Below, one piece after another: positions 1 to 5,250 of a DNA stretch of 5,250 nucleotides. Source of the stretch: Gammaproteobacteria bacterium (GTDB lineage: Bacteria; Pseudomonadota; Gammaproteobacteria; SZUA-152); the NCBI GenBank assembly GCA_030599435.1, contig JAUVNZ010000130.1, positions 1 to 5,250 on the forward strand, written 5' to 3'. A model generated the notes under the pieces. That model searched no databases, was not told where the DNA came from, and saw nothing but the letters and a program-made list of their open reading frames with translations. Position numbers and translations under genes: made by a program. Position 1 is the first letter of the stretch, and each line of letters starts with the position of its first letter.

Positions 1-320
1 CCATCAGAAGTAATAACGAAAGACAGGTTATTGTTATGTCCTGAATTTTCATACCGGGGTGGCGAAGTGGCGCCGATGGCAGACCAGACTCCGTCAATCA
101 CCTTTTGTGGTTTGTCGTATAGCATCGAGTCTGGCGCTTTGTCGCTGCTATATAAGTCTTCACCGGTAAGCGGGGCTGCTTTAGTTTCAGATGTTGACGG
201 GGCAGGGGCCTGTGCTGATTTTTCCTGAGTTACGTCCTTTTTTGATACGTCGCCTGGCTCACATGCCAGTAACATTGTTATGAATAATAAAATGGACAGG
301 ATTTTGAATTTATTTTTCAT
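1..320 (-). CDS. Predicted lipoprotein with metallo-beta-lactamase-fold hydrolase domain (5' part only)
   Basis: The frame starts at an ATG whose complement lies at 318-320 and stays open for 106 codons to the left edge, so the C-terminal part is missing. Residues 1-20 form a bacterial lipoprotein signal peptide: basic start (MKNKFK), hydrophobic core, and lipobox LLAC with the lipidated Cys at residue 20. Residue +2 after Cys is Glu, not Asp, which under the enterobacterial rule predicts outer-membrane sorting. Residues 21 to about 70 are a polar, Ala/Pro/Ser/Lys-rich linker. From about residue 71 the sequence (PQKVIDGVWSAIGATSPP, then GHNNNLSFVITSDG at 94-107) resembles the first beta strands of MBL-fold hydrolases, which precede the HxHxDH zinc motif; that motif would lie outside the window. 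The assignment rests on this N-terminal pattern alone, so substrate is unknown. It lies 58 nt downstream of the MscS gene on the same strand with no hairpin between them, so cotranscription is plausible. The SD is weak (AGAG about 10 nt upstream). Confidence 0.72.
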   Translation of the reverse strand, partial: MKNKFKILSILLFITMLLACEPGDVSKKDVTQEKSAQAPAPSTSETKAAPLTGEDLYSSDKAPDSMLYDKPQKVIDGVWSAIGATSPPRYENSGHNNNLSFVITSD

Positions 321-378
321 GTTTATAGTTCTCTAGATTCAATTGCTTTTGTTTTGTTTTTTCGCCAGTTCTAATTAT

Positions 379-1440
379 TTATCCTGGCTGCGTTGCAATG
401 GTGTACAGCGTTTGGGTGGGGAAGGCGAATTCTAATCCGTTGGTATTAAACTGACCCAATATTTCCAGATTAATGTCGGTCTGCGTCTGGGCAATATTTG
501 CGCCGCTTTTGATGTAATAAATGAACATAATATTCATGGCAAAGTCGCCAAACCCGTTAAACGAAACAACGGTTTTTTCTTCGGTATCCGGGTGTGCATC
601 GTTAATATTTTTCAGTAGCTCCATGGCCTGTTTCATTTTATCGGCTGATGTATCGTAGGTCAGGCCAAGGTTAAGGATGATTTTTCGCGAAGGTTCTCGG
701 GAAATATTTTCAACGGGTGCATCAGCAAAAGTCGAGTTGGGCATGGTAACTTCTCTACCTTCAAGTGTCCGCAGGCGAGTGCTGCGCACACCAATTTCAG
801 TTACCACACCGTCATAGCCACCGACTTTGACGCGGTCATTCAGACGAAACGGCTGGTCTGTAAAAATGGTAAAACCACCGAAAACATTCGCCACCGTATC
901 TTTTGCTGCCATGGCAAATGCCAGACCACCGATACCCAGACCGGCCAGCAGGGCGCCCACATTGTAACCGGCATTGTTAAGACCGATAAGGATTGCCAGC
1001 ACCCAGATCATAATGCGCACACCCTTGCGCAAAATCGGCAGCAACTGATCGTCCAGATCATTTTTTGTGGCTTCTGACCAGGGCAGTAGTACTCCCTTAT
1101 AAAAGGCTTCAAACAACCGAACCAATAACCAGCCGATTAGCAACACGAGAATAATGTGATAGGAACTGTTGACTGCTGTTGTTATTGTTTCAGGCAGAGT
1201 TAGCAGGACAAGTGCATACCAGATACCACTGGCGATCAATACAAACACAATGGGCTCTTCGATGAGGTCGATTATGATGTCGTCCAGCCTGGACTTGGTA
1301 CGTGAGGTAAACAGCCTGACGGTATGTGAAAAAATCCAGTAAATTACTTTTCCCAGTATTACCACGCCAAGAATAATGCCCATGGATATCGCCCACTCCT
1401 GGACGGTATTGCCGTAATAAGTGTCTGCCATAAATTCCAT
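379..1440 (-). CDS. MscS-family mechanosensitive ion channel, YnaI-like size
   Basis: Inner-membrane channel that opens under membrane tension and releases small solutes during hypo-osmotic shock. The 353 residues contain about five membrane segments: roughly 16-38, 64-83, 92-112, 141-156, and the pore-lining stretch 160-195 with GLGIGGLAFAMAAKD and VANVFGGF, the Gly/Ala-rich helix typical of MscS TM3. The beta domain follows, with FRLNDRVKVGGYDGVVTEIG (198-217), TRLRT, and MPNSTF (233-238). The alpha/beta C-terminal domain ends with LEFAFPTQTLY (336-346), the usual family ending. It is longer than E. coli MscS (286 residues, three TM) and close to the five-TM paralogue YnaI (343). The start at Met1 is preferred over Met4: upstream of Met1 on the coding strand lies AGGAAAGAGA ending 5 nt before the ATG, whereas Met4 has no SD. 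No cyclic-nucleotide or other accessory domain is present. The gene is divergent from the Lol permease gene. Family is secure; ortholog group and conductance class are not. Confidence 0.95.
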   Translation of the reverse strand: MEFMADTYYGNTVQEWAISMGIILGVVILGKVIYWIFSHTVRLFTSRTKSRLDDIIIDLIEEPIVFVLIASGIWYALVLLTLPETITTAVNSSYHIILVLLIGWLLVRLFEAFYKGVLLPWSEATKNDLDDQLLPILRKGVRIMIWVLAILIGLNNAGYNVGALLAGLGIGGLAFAMAAKDTVANVFGGFTIFTDQPFRLNDRVKVGGYDGVVTEIGVRSTRLRTLEGREVTMPNSTFADAPVENISREPSRKIILNLGLTYDTSADKMKQAMELLKNINDAHPDTEEKTVVSFNGFGDFAMNIMFIYYIKSGANIAQTQTDINLEILGQFNTNGLEFAFPTQTLYTIATQPG

Positions 1441-1622
1441 GATGTTCTCTTTCCTGCCAGTGGATACAATTGTTTCTAATATTAGAGGATATTCTTCTCT
1501 GAACCCAATTAATTGTTGTGAGTCAGCCAGGCGTAGTGCTTTGGTGGGCTGGAGGCCTGCGTGGTACTATCGTCGGCAATTTAGAGCTGAGCACGTTTCA
1601 CTGAGACAACACACAGGCATAT
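1441..1622. promoter_or_regulatory. Divergent intergenic region, mscS-type gene / Lol permease
   Basis: These 182 bp separate two divergent genes, so at least one promoter per direction is expected; I see no credible gene inside. Candidate boxes are weak. For the minus strand: TTGGGT (complement of 1503-1508), 18-nt spacer, TAATAT (complement of 1479-1484), giving a leader of about 30 nt. For the plus strand: TTGGTG (1541-1546), 18-nt spacer, TACTAT (1565-1570), giving a leader of about 45 nt. Each matches the sigma-70 consensus at 3 of 6 and 4 of 6 positions, which chance can produce in AT-rich DNA. That the region carries promoters is inferred from gene orientation; the exact boxes are guesses. 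Confidence 0.45.
1476..1515. repeat. Pair of 10-bp perfect palindromes
   Basis: CTAATATTAG (1476-1485) and CAATTAATTG (1506-1515) are each perfect 10-bp palindromes, with centres 30 bp apart, close to three helical turns. A further 8-bp palindrome, ACAATTGT, lies at 1466-1473. The first overlaps the candidate -10 box of the minus-strand gene and the second overlaps its candidate -35 box. They could be regulator half-sites or chance AT-rich symmetry; the two sequences are not identical, which weakens the operator reading. Confidence 0.3.
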
Positions 1623-2876
1623 ATGTTTAAACCTCTGGAAATCTTTATTGGACTGCGTTATTTGCGCGCCAAGCGTCGAAATCAGTTCATTTCCTTTATT
1701 TCTTTCAGTTCTATGACAGGTGTTGCCCTGGGTGTGACGGCGCTGATTACTGTGCTTTCGGTGATGAATGGCTTCGAGAATGAGGTGCGGGAACGCATTT
1801 TGGTTATGGCCTCGCACATTACTGTGACCAGATTCGATGGCCCCGTAAAAGACTGGCAACAATTGGGGGAGGCTGTACAAAAATCTGAGCCCCGTGTCGT
1901 TGGAATAGCTCCCTATATACGCAAGGAAGCCATGCTTAGTTTACGGGGTAATGTTAGCGGTGCTTTACTGAGAGGCATTTCCCCTGAGCTCGATCCGGAT
2001 GTATCCGAGGTTTGGGAGCATATGACTTCCGGCCAGCTTGGTGATCTGCGTTCAGGCGAATTTGGCATTATTCTCGGCCATAGTCTGGCGCGTTCACTGG
2101 GTGCGGTAATGGGTGACAAAGTTACCGTGGTCACACCCGAGGCCATCAGCACACCGGCCGGTATTTTGCCGCGCCTGAAGCGTTTTACGGTGCAGGGTAT
2201 ATTTGAAGTGGGCATGCATGAATACGACAGCGCTTTGGCTTTAATTCATATAGAAGATGCCATGAAGTTGTTTCGTACCGAAGGCGGAGTGACGGGGCTG
2301 CGATTAAAGCTGAATGATTTGTATCAGGTGGTACCAGTTCGGTCGCAACTCGAGCAACAATTGTCAGCAGGTCGTTACTGGATTACCGACTGGACTCAAC
2401 GCCACGCTAATTTGTTTCGCGCGGTAAAAATTGAAAAAACCATGATGTTTCTCATGCTCTCGCTCATTGTCGCAGTGGCAGCTTTCAATATAGTTTCTAC
2501 TCTGGTGATGGTGGTGACAGACAAACAAGCCGATATTGCCATCTTGCGCACGTTGGGCATTACACCACGCTCGGTAATGGCAATTTTTATGGTGCAGGGC
2601 ACGATCATTGGTCTGGTAGGAGTGTTGCTGGGTACTGTGGGGGGTGTCACTTTAGCGCTAAATCTTGATGTTTTAATTCCCTGGCTGGAAGGTCTTTTGA
2701 ATGTGCAGTTTATGCCAGCAGAAGTTTATTACATCAACCAGTTTCCTTCTGAATTGCATTGGGGTGACGTGGTTAAAATAGTTTTTATCTCGTTTGCGCT
2801 CAGTGTTTTGGCCACGTTTTATCCGGCATGGCGGGCTTCTCGTACTCAACCTGCGGAGGCACTGCGTTATGAGTGA
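1623..2876 (+). CDS. lolC: Lipoprotein-releasing ABC transporter permease, LolC/LolE family (LolF-like)
   Basis: Membrane subunit of the inner-membrane Lol transporter, which extracts lipoproteins destined for the outer membrane and hands them to LolA. The 417 residues match the family's usual length (about 400-415). Order: short cytoplasmic N-terminus with GLRYLRAKRR (10-19); TM1 about 24-48 running into VLSVMNGFE (44-52); a large periplasmic domain about 50-270; then TM2 (272-296), TM3 (317-345) and TM4 (381-404). The stretch TPAGILPR (177-184) aligns with the LolC Hook loop that contacts LolA. LolE-like stretches are FNIVSTLVMVV (288-298), ADIAILRTLG (303-312, coupling-helix region) and FPSELHW (374-380), while the ending QPAEALRYE (409-417) is LolC-like. 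The mix, together with absence of a second permease gene after lolD, suggests a LolF-type subunit that dimerises with itself; the lolC symbol is therefore conventional. The start ATG has only a weak SD (CAGG, 5-nt spacer). It is the first gene of a pair with lolD. Confidence 0.95.
   Translation: MFKPLEIFIGLRYLRAKRRNQFISFISFSSMTGVALGVTALITVLSVMNGFENEVRERILVMASHITVTRFDGPVKDWQQLGEAVQKSEPRVVGIAPYIRKEAMLSLRGNVSGALLRGISPELDPDVSEVWEHMTSGQLGDLRSGEFGIILGHSLARSLGAVMGDKVTVVTPEAISTPAGILPRLKRFTVQGIFEVGMHEYDSALALIHIEDAMKLFRTEGGVTGLRLKLNDLYQVVPVRSQLEQQLSAGRYWITDWTQRHANLFRAVKIEKTMMFLMLSLIVAVAAFNIVSTLVMVVTDKQADIAILRTLGITPRSVMAIFMVQGTIIGLVGVLLGTVGGVTLALNLDVLIPWLEGLLNVQFMPAEVYYINQFPSELHWGDVVKIVFISFALSVLATFYPAWRASRTQPAEALRYE
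2855..2859 (+). promoter_or_regulatory. Shine-Dalgarno-like GGAGG inside the permease 3' end
   Basis: GGAGG lies 9 nt before an ATG at 2869 that overlaps the permease stop codon. The lolD ATG at 2911 lacks a comparable site, having only GAGTGA (2899-2904) 6 nt upstream. The GGAGG also encodes the conserved Ala-Glu-Ala of the permease tail, so it may reflect protein coding alone. Confidence 0.35.
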
Positions 2877-2914
2877 ACAGTGTTATGAATAGCGATATGA
2901 GTGACCGGTTATGA
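2869..2914 (+). other. Chain of two overlapping mini reading frames between permease and lolD
   Basis: ATG at 2869 overlaps the permease stop (TGA 2874-2876) and opens a seven-codon frame, MSEQCYE, ending with TAG at 2890-2892. ATG at 2885, within it, opens a nine-codon frame, MNSDMSDRL, ending with TGA at 2912-2914, which overlaps the lolD ATG (2911-2913) as ATGA. The element GTTATGA occurs at 2866, 2882 and 2908, and ATGAGTGA at 2869 and 2897, suggesting a local duplication of the stop/start junction. The ATG at 2869 is in frame with lolD but is cut off by two stops (TAG 2890, TGA 2902). In E. coli, lolD starts on the ATG overlapping the last codons of lolC, so 2869 may be the ancestral lolD start. 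The coordinates are read directly; translation of the mini frames is conjecture. Confidence 0.4.
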
Positions 2915-3585
2915 GTAATGCAGTGCTGAGTTGCCGCAATGTGAGCAAAACTTTCCAGGAAGGGGATCTTTCTGTCGAGGTCCTCAGTGGTGTGAGTTTG
3001 GATATAGGCGAAGGCGAACGCGTGGCCATTGTTGGTGCTTCCGGGTCAGGTAAAAGTACCTTGCTTCATCTTTTAGGTGGGTTAGATCTACCGACTCAGG
3101 GTGAAGTGCAAGTCGAAGGGCAGGACTTAAGCGTAATGGGTGAGGCCGACAGGGGCTTTTTACGTAATCACAAGCTAGGTTTTATATACCAGTTTCATCA
3201 TTTGTTGCAGGAATTTACCGCGTTAGAGAATGTTGCCATGCCTTTGTTGATACGTGGCGTGTCTGTAGAAGAAGCCAGCCAGGCGGCGACCGAGTTGCTG
3301 GAAAAAGTGGGTTTAGGGGAAAGATTGAGGCATAAACCTACCGAATTGTCCGGTGGAGAGCGCCAACGCACAGCAATTGCTCGCGCGTTGATCACAAAAC
3401 CGGTTTGTGTGCTGGCTGATGAGCCTACTGGCAATCTGGACCACAACACGGCAGAACAAGTGTACGAATTGATGCTACAGCTAAATGAAGAACTGAACAC
3501 CAGCATTATTATGGTGACTCACGATTTGCAAATGGCCGGGCGCATGTCCCGTGTACTGCATCTGGAGGACGGAAAACTGCAATAA
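2911..3585 (+). CDS. lolD: Lipoprotein-releasing ABC transporter ATP-binding subunit LolD
   Basis: Cytoplasmic ATPase that powers lipoprotein release by the Lol permease dimer. The 224 residues match the family length (E. coli LolD is about 233). Motifs in order: Walker [10 protein letters not shown] (42-50), Q-loop [10 protein letters not shown] (93-102) whose FHHLL form is typical of LolD, ABC signature LSGGERQR (146-153), Walker B VCVLADEP with catalytic Glu171, D-loop NLD (175-177), and switch His204 in VTHD. All catalytic residues are intact. The N-terminal region [13 protein letters not shown] aligns with the E. coli start, supporting ATG 2911; no longer frame is possible because of stops at 2902 and 2890. 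It follows the permease gene by 34 nt, so cotranscription is near certain, and translation may be coupled through the overlapping mini frames just upstream. No lolE follows: the next gene runs the other way. Annotation is secure; the weak SD is the only oddity. Confidence 0.97.
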   Translation: MSNAVLSCRNVSKTFQEGDLSVEVLSGVSLDIGEGERVAIVGASGSGKSTLLHLLGGLDLPTQGEVQVEGQDLSVMGEADRGFLRNHKLGFIYQFHHLLQEFTALENVAMPLLIRGVSVEEASQAATELLEKVGLGERLRHKPTELSGGERQRTAIARALITKPVCVLADEPTGNLDHNTAEQVYELMLQLNEELNTSIIMVTHDLQMAGRMSRVLHLEDGKLQ

Positions 3586-3619
3586 AACAATAGTAAAAAC
3601 AATATATTATAACTAATAC
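3586..3619. other. Convergent gap lolD / DUF2062 gene, no visible terminator
   Basis: Only 34 bp of AT-rich DNA separate the two converging stop codons. I find no GC-rich hairpin with a T-tract on either strand, so termination is Rho-dependent or lies inside the neighbouring gene, and the transcripts probably overlap at their 3' ends. Confidence 0.5.
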
Positions 3620-4171
3620 CTAAACTAATTTATCATTCTTATTAGCCAGTTTCCTCAAGCGCCGTTTTTCCTTCCGTTCCCGCCAACTGCGCGCCACATG
3701 AAAGCGCCAGAACCCGCGAATCATTACATTGCCAAGAATCGCTGATACCACACCACAGATCAGGCAACCGAGTAAAAAAGGCTGCCAACTGGCACCCAGT
3801 TCACGCATTAGCCACTCCCAGGTGAGATCAAAGGTAAACGGCCTTGCAGGTGTGCCCAGTGTCCACGAGCCTACCTTGTAAGCAAAATAGAACATCGGTG
3901 GCATGGTGATGGGGTTGGTGACCCAGACCAGTCCAACTGAAATAGGCAGGTTCACGCGCGCTACAATGGCGCCAATGGCGCCCAGAATCATCTGAAAGGG
4001 AACGGGTACCCAGGCCATGAACAGGCCTACGCTGAAAGCACCAGAGACAGAGCGCCGGTTAAGGTGGAGTATGTTGGGGTCGTGCAGTAGCGTACCCAGA
4101 AATCTCAGATGTTTGTGATCACGTATTGTCTCGTGATCCGGCATGTAGCGCTTGATAATACGTCTGGGCAT
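3620..4171 (-). CDS. DUF2062 family membrane protein
   Basis: A 183-residue protein of the DUF2062 family, whose biochemical role is not established. The N-terminus is basic (MPRRIIKRYMP) and includes LGTLLHDPNILHLNRRSVSGAF (26-46), a family hallmark. Two hydrophobic segments surround VPVPFQM (55-61) and the conserved NLPISVGLVWVTNPITMPP (74-92), followed by YFAYKVG; another membrane segment lies at about 131-150. The C-terminus (155-183) is strongly basic, with RERKEKRRLRK, and should stay in the cytoplasm. In Pseudomonas and relatives, as I recall, a gene of this family sits between comEC and the Lol genes, as here; this conserved neighbourhood supports the call but does not show a shared function. 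Some family members are fused to or found near glycosyltransferases or other envelope genes, so an envelope role is only a guess. The start ATG (complement of 4169-4171) has a poor SD, AAGAA about 7 nt upstream. Stop is TAG. Confidence 0.9.
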   Translation of the reverse strand: MPRRIIKRYMPDHETIRDHKHLRFLGTLLHDPNILHLNRRSVSGAFSVGLFMAWVPVPFQMILGAIGAIVARVNLPISVGLVWVTNPITMPPMFYFAYKVGSWTLGTPARPFTFDLTWEWLMRELGASWQPFLLGCLICGVVSAILGNVMIRGFWRFHVARSWRERKEKRRLRKLANKNDKLV

Positions 4172-4205
4172 GGGTTGTTCTTATTCTGCCGTTATTTTTA
4201 CTGAA

Positions 4206-4232
4206 CACACAGGTTTGCCGAGCAAATGTGTG
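4206..4232. repeat. Bulged inverted repeat in DUF2062/comEC intergenic region
   Basis: CACACA (4206-4211) pairs with TGTGTG (4227-4232), and TTTGC (4214-4218) pairs with GCAAA (4222-4226) around the 3-nt loop CGA, leaving GG (4212-4213) as a bulge. That is eleven base pairs in 27 nt. No T-tract follows on either strand, so it is not a standard terminator. It may be an operator, or a leader hairpin in the DUF2062 mRNA. Confidence 0.4.
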
Positions 4233-4252
4233 AATAATTAATAGAACTGATT

Positions 4253-4272
4253 CTACATGTTGCGGTATGTAG
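4253..4272. repeat. Short inverted repeat upstream of comEC
   Basis: CTACAT (4253-4258) and ATGTAG (4267-4272) are complementary across an 8-nt spacer whose ends can add two G-U wobble pairs. The 3' arm ends 37 nt before the comEC ATG. Six base pairs in AT-rich DNA can arise by chance; a regulator site is possible. Confidence 0.3.
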
Positions 4273-4309
4273 TGTGCTGATTATCACCTTTTTTGGGAAG
4301 CACTGAAAC

Positions 4310-5250
4310 ATGCGAGCAGCAGCATTGGGTTTTTTGATTGGCATTACTGCTTTGCAGCAGCTTTCTTCGTTACCCAGTCTGTGGTTTTCCAGTTCTTTGT
4401 TAATAGTAGCTCTGGGTTTGCTGTTTGGTTCGATACAAGCCGGGTTATTTGCAAAATGTCGTTTTGTGTTTTGTTTGGCGCTATATGCAGCTGCTGGATT
4501 TGGATGGGCAAGTATTATAGGACACACGTTACTGGCTAATGGGCTTGATCCAGCATTGGAAGGTCAGGATGTTGTAGTAGAAGGTGTTATTACCTCATTA
4601 CCAGAAATCCAAAATCGCCGTGTACGGTTTGAATTTGTACCTGATTCCCTTCTCAAAGACGACAAAATACAAGTCTTACCCGGTAAATTATTACTGAGCT
4701 GGTATCACCACTCGAATAAAAAAACTCCTGAATTAAATGTTGGTGAGCGTTGGCGATTACAGGTTCGATTGAAAAGGCCACACGGTTTTATGAATCCTGG
4801 CGGGTTTGATTACGAGGCTTTTTTATTCAGGAAGGGGATACGCGCCAAGGGCTATGTGCGTAAGGCAGAAACAGTTAATCAACGGCTGGCGAAAGCCTAT
4901 GTTAGATACCCGGTAGAACAGGTTCGACAAAATTTACGGAAAAAACTGGGCGAGACCCTTGGCGACCATGAATTGAAGGGTATTGTGATGGCTCTGGCTA
5001 TTGGTGATCGGCAGCAAATTAGTCGCGCTCAATGGGAGGTGTTAACCCGCACCGGCACCAGTCATCTGGTGGCCATTTCCGGCCTGCATGTGGGGCTGGT
5101 GGCGGGGTTTGCCTTTTTTGCGGTGCGCCGTTTATGGCGGTTATCAGCAAGGGCAGTATTGTTCTGGCCAGCGGCCAAGGCCGGTGCTTTGGCGGGGCTG
5201 GTGGCGGCGACGGCTTATGCCATGTTGGCAGGCTTTTCGGTACCCACGCA
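4310..5250 (+). CDS. comEC: ComEC/Rec2 family DNA internalisation protein (5' part only)
   Basis: Inner-membrane channel that carries single-stranded DNA into the cytoplasm during natural transformation. The frame is open for 313 codons to the right edge; ComEC proteins are usually 700-800 residues, so more than half is missing. Residues 1-75 contain two or three membrane helices, beginning MRAAALGFLIG. Residues about 85-185 form the soluble DUF4131/OB-fold domain, closing with RLKRPHGFMNPGGFDYEAF (153-171) and GIRAKGYVR (176-184), a strongly conserved family stretch. The Competence domain follows with ALAIGDR (228-234) and GTSHLVAISGLHVGL (249-263), the most recognisable ComEC motif, then LAGFSVPT at the edge. 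The start ATG is the first in frame after TGA at 4304-4306 and has GGGAAG 9 nt upstream. A C-terminal metallo-beta-lactamase-like domain, present in many members, would lie outside the window. The gene is divergent from the DUF2062 gene. Whether the organism is competent cannot be told from this gene alone. Confidence 0.95.
   Translation, partial: MRAAALGFLIGITALQQLSSLPSLWFSSSLLIVALGLLFGSIQAGLFAKCRFVFCLALYAAAGFGWASIIGHTLLANGLDPALEGQDVVVEGVITSLPEIQNRRVRFEFVPDSLLKDDKIQVLPGKLLLSWYHHSNKKTPELNVGERWRLQVRLKRPHGFMNPGGFDYEAFLFRKGIRAKGYVRKAETVNQRLAKAYVRYPVEQVRQNLRKKLGETLGDHELKGIVMALAIGDRQQISRAQWEVLTRTGTSHLVAISGLHVGLVAGFAFFAVRRLWRLSARAVLFWPAAKAGALAGLVAATAYAMLAGFSVPT

Larger units (their letters stand above)
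4172..4309. promoter_or_regulatory. Divergent intergenic region, DUF2062 gene / comEC
   Basis: These 138 AT-rich bp must hold the start signals for two divergent genes. I find no convincing -35/-10 pair on either strand; TTGCCG at 4215 with AT-rich hexamers near 4238 is too weak to call. GGGAAG at 4295-4300 is a reasonable SD, 9 nt before the comEC ATG. The region holds two small hairpins, listed separately. Confidence 0.45.

Noticed and set aside
31..228. Open frame of 65 codons on the plus strand
   Set aside because: It lies antisense to the lipoprotein gene, has no SD or recognisable product, and the minus-strand frame shows a clear signal peptide and lipobox.
1190..1396. Minus-strand frame of 68 codons inside the MscS gene
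   Set aside because: It is an alternative reading frame of a well-supported gene, with no SD or family resemblance.
1421..1630. Open frame of 69 codons on the plus strand spanning the mscS/permease intergenic region
   Set aside because: The residue pattern is not protein-like, it starts inside the MscS gene in antisense, and it covers the expected promoter zone.
1581..2650. Minus-strand frames at 1581-1880, 1913-2215 and 2396-2650
   Set aside because: All are antisense to the Lol permease, whose full-length family match explains the region.
3198..3506. Minus-strand frame of 102 codons
   Set aside because: It is antisense to lolD, which has all ABC ATPase motifs intact.
4206..4232. Reading the hairpin as a Rho-independent terminator
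   Set aside because: It is followed by mixed AT sequence, not a T-tract, on both strands, and it lies between divergent gene starts where no terminator is needed.
4198..4527. Minus-strand frame of 109 codons over the start of comEC
   Set aside because: Its composition is not protein-like, and the plus-strand frame from 4310 matches ComEC throughout.
4310..4760. AT-rich 5' half of comEC as a sign of horizontal transfer
   Set aside because: The poorly constrained N-terminal and DUF4131 part of comEC often drifts in composition, and the frame continues unbroken into the conserved, more GC-rich Competence domain.

Overview
The window looks like chromosomal housekeeping DNA from a gammaproteobacterium of moderate GC content. 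The LolD and ComEC sequences and the gene order (Lol permease, lolD, a DUF2062 gene, comEC) recall the arrangement I remember from Pseudomonas and related marine gammaproteobacteria. The genus cannot be fixed from this sequence. I see no insertion sequence, phage gene, CRISPR array, tRNA or rRNA.

Layout: positions 1-1440 hold two genes on the minus strand. The upstream one encodes a 353-residue MscS-family mechanosensitive channel (379-1440). Downstream of it, after a 58-nt gap, is the 5' part of a predicted lipoprotein whose C-terminal part starts like a metallo-beta-lactamase-fold hydrolase (1-320, cut by the window edge). A 182-bp divergent region (1441-1622) separates these from a plus-strand pair: a LolC/LolE-family permease (1623-2876) and the ATPase LolD (2911-3585). 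A minus-strand DUF2062 membrane protein gene (3620-4171) converges on lolD. It is divergent, across 138 bp with two small hairpins, from the 5' part of comEC (4310-5250, cut by the window edge).

How the genes work together: the permease and LolD form an inner-membrane ABC transporter that extracts outer-membrane-bound lipoproteins and passes them to LolA. The predicted lipoprotein at the left edge could be a client of this machine. MscS relieves turgor under osmotic down-shock, and ComEC is the inner-membrane channel for single-stranded DNA in natural transformation.

The two points most worth a second look concern the Lol locus. First, only one permease gene is present, with LolC-like and LolE-like features mixed, and lolD is followed by an unrelated convergent gene instead of lolE. 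This fits a LolF-type homodimeric transporter. Second, the permease-lolD junction holds two mini reading frames that overlap like links in a chain from the permease stop codon to the lolD start codon, apparently made by a small duplication of the ancestral stop/start overlap. Nothing in the window is convincingly a new system.
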